Positions 62,945-64,000 of a DNA stretch of 64,000 bases are shown here, piece after piece. A program made the position numbers and the translations under genes. Under the pieces are notes generated by a model that saw only the letters and a list, made by a program, of their open reading frames with translations, was not told where the DNA came from and searched no databases. Origin of the DNA: Streptomyces olivaceoviridis. GTDB lineage: Bacteria; Actinomycetota; Actinomycetes; Streptomycetales; Streptomycetaceae. Numbering within the stretch: position 1 is the first letter of the stretch; each line of letters starts with the position of its first letter. Location of the stretch: NCBI RefSeq assembly GCF_014650115.1, contig NZ_BMUI01000004.1, positions 372,001 through 436,000 of the forward strand, given 5' to 3'.

Positions 62945-64000
62945 GGGAGTCCCCCAGCAGGTCCAGCAGCCACGCGTGGAAGATCCCGATGTGGTGCTCG
63001 TTCGGGACGAGCACCCCGCCGCGGCGGTAGGCGCGCGAGGACATCGCCGGCTGGGTGCGCTCGCAGGCCTCGAAGTCCTGGACGTTGACGCGGTGGAACA
63101 GCTCCACGGACTTCGACACGTCCGCGCCCGAGGCCACGACCTCCGGCGCGTACAGCCAGTCGCACTCCACCACCGTGCGGTCCTCGGCCAGCGGGAACAT
63201 GCGGTGCAGGATCACGTGGTCGGGGACGAGATTGACGAACACGGTCGGCTTCACCGTGATCGCGTAGTAGCGGCGGTCCTGGTCGGCGGTCACCTCGGGG
63301 AGCTTGGCGAAGCCGGCGCCGCCGTCCACCGTGAAGCCCTTGATCTCCTCGCCGAACTCGGCGCCGTGGCCCACGTAGTACTGGGCCGCGTAGCCGTCGG
63401 CGAACTCGGGGAGGACTTCGGTGAGTTCGGGGTGGATCGTCGCGCAGTGGTAGCACTCCATGAAGTTCTCGACGATCAGTTTCCAGTTGGCCCGCACGTC
63501 GTAGGTGACGCGTCTGCCGAGGGCGAGCCTCTCGGTGCCGTAGTGCCCGATGGCGGCGGCGTCGCCGAGCCGCTCCACGGCGGCGTGCACCACCGTGTCC
63601 TCGAAGGACGGCGGTTCGTCGGCGAGGCACACCCAGGCGTAGCCCAGCCACTCGCGCAGAGCCACCTTGATCAACCCGTACTCGACTCGATCGACGTCGG
63701 GCATCTTGATCAAGTTGGGTGCGGCGATCAACCTGCCGTCAAGGTCGTACGTCCACGCGTGGTACGGGCATTGCAGGCTGCGCCGCACCTCACCGGACGC
63801 CTCGGTGCACAGCCGCGCCCCGCGGTGCCGGCACACATTGAGGAAGGCGCGCAGCTCGCCGGTGCGGGTCCGGGTGATGACGACGTTCTCGCGCCCCACC
63901 TGGACCGTGCGGAAGGCGCCCGGCTTGGCCAGGTCGGCGCCGCGCACCGCGCAGAACCACAGGGACTCGAAGACCTTCTCCTGCTCCTGCCGGAAGACCT
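62937..64000 (-). CDS. Rieske oxygenase alpha subunit (5' end outside window)
   Basis: The visible C-terminal 354 residues include the Rieske [2Fe-2S] ligands CRHRGARL...CPYHAW (CxH...CxxH) and the mononuclear iron motif ENFMECYHCATIHPE with the later Asp in RVNVQDFEACERTQ. The class contains glycine betaine monooxygenase (GbcA) and choline monooxygenase-like enzymes; the operon favours betaine demethylation. The ferredoxin reductase partner (GbcB-like) is not in the window. First visible gene of the operon. Confidence 0.87.
   Translation of the reverse strand, partial: VFRQEQEKVFESLWFCAVRGADLAKPGAFRTVQVGRENVVITRTRTGELRAFLNVCRHRGARLCTEASGEVRRSLQCPYHAWTYDLDGRLIAAPNLIKMPDVDRVEYGLIKVALREWLGYAWVCLADEPPSFEDTVVHAAVERLGDAAAIGHYGTERLALGRRVTYDVRANWKLIVENFMECYHCATIHPELTEVLPEFADGYAAQYYVGHGAEFGEEIKGFTVDGGAGFAKLPEVTADQDRRYYAITVKPTVFVNLVPDHVILHRMFPLAEDRTVVECDWLYAPEVVASGADVSKSVELFHRVNVQDFEACERTQPAMSSRAYRRGGVLVPNEHHIGIFHAWLLDLLGDSHA

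Overview
The window is high-GC DNA from the core chromosome of a Streptomyces-like actinobacterium. The evidence is strong G/C bias at third codon positions, frequent GTG starts, many 4-bp ATGA/GTGA gene overlaps, -10 boxes of the TAGGGT/TAGACT type, a single TTA codon, RbpA with a sigma-R-type promoter, a Ppm1 mannosyltransferase, and DasR-type chitinase promoters. Both edges cut genes: a flavin amine oxidase on the left and a Rieske oxygenase on the right. I saw no tRNA, rRNA, CRISPR array, IS element or prophage.

Layout. 0-8 kb: amine oxidase end, DUF5995 protein, nucleobase permease, secreted alginate-lyase-like protein, thioesterase, and a divergent MFS/ROK pair around an 8-bp inverted repeat. 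8-13 kb: FMN riboswitch, ribE-ribM-ribBA-ribH, then hisE-hisG and a PH-like membrane protein. 13-19 kb: two CNNM/CorC proteins, an EccA/CbbX-like AAA+ ATPase, a uridine-kinase-like P-loop protein with no ordinary start codon. 19-31 kb: a TTA-containing gene with an APC permease, a secreted C39-like peptidase, TetR, a GH18 chitinase, acyl-CoA dehydrogenase, Lrp/AsnC regulator and amidohydrolase. 31-37 kb: ppm1, fxsA, rbpA, a frameshifted MFS gene, and a YczE/glycerophosphodiesterase operon divergent from a MocR regulator. 37-45 kb: an FtsK-like ATPase with an altered P-loop plus a 64-aa membrane protein, ankyrin and HEAT-repeat proteins, and a coupled GT4-GT4-SGNH operon. 45-51 kb: a 5-oxoproline catabolism operon (pxpA/B/C, hydro-lyase, MFS) with a divergent GntR regulator and a perfect 19-bp operator palindrome. 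51-58 kb: a three-gene operon for an SMC-type (MukBEF/MksBEF/JetABC-like) complex without a JetD nuclease gene beside it. 58-64 kb: a choline/betaine operon (Rieske oxygenase, aldehyde dehydrogenase, permease, choline oxidase).

The most unusual items are: the SMC-like complex, whose 1543-aa ATPase has Asn where the Walker B Glu normally sits; two nearly identical chitinase-type promoters, one of them in front of an unrelated small unknown gene, plus a third DasR-like site before the C39-like peptidase; the kinase without a usual start; a likely small RNA or long leader before ppm1; and several recent-looking tandem repeat expansions inside coding regions.
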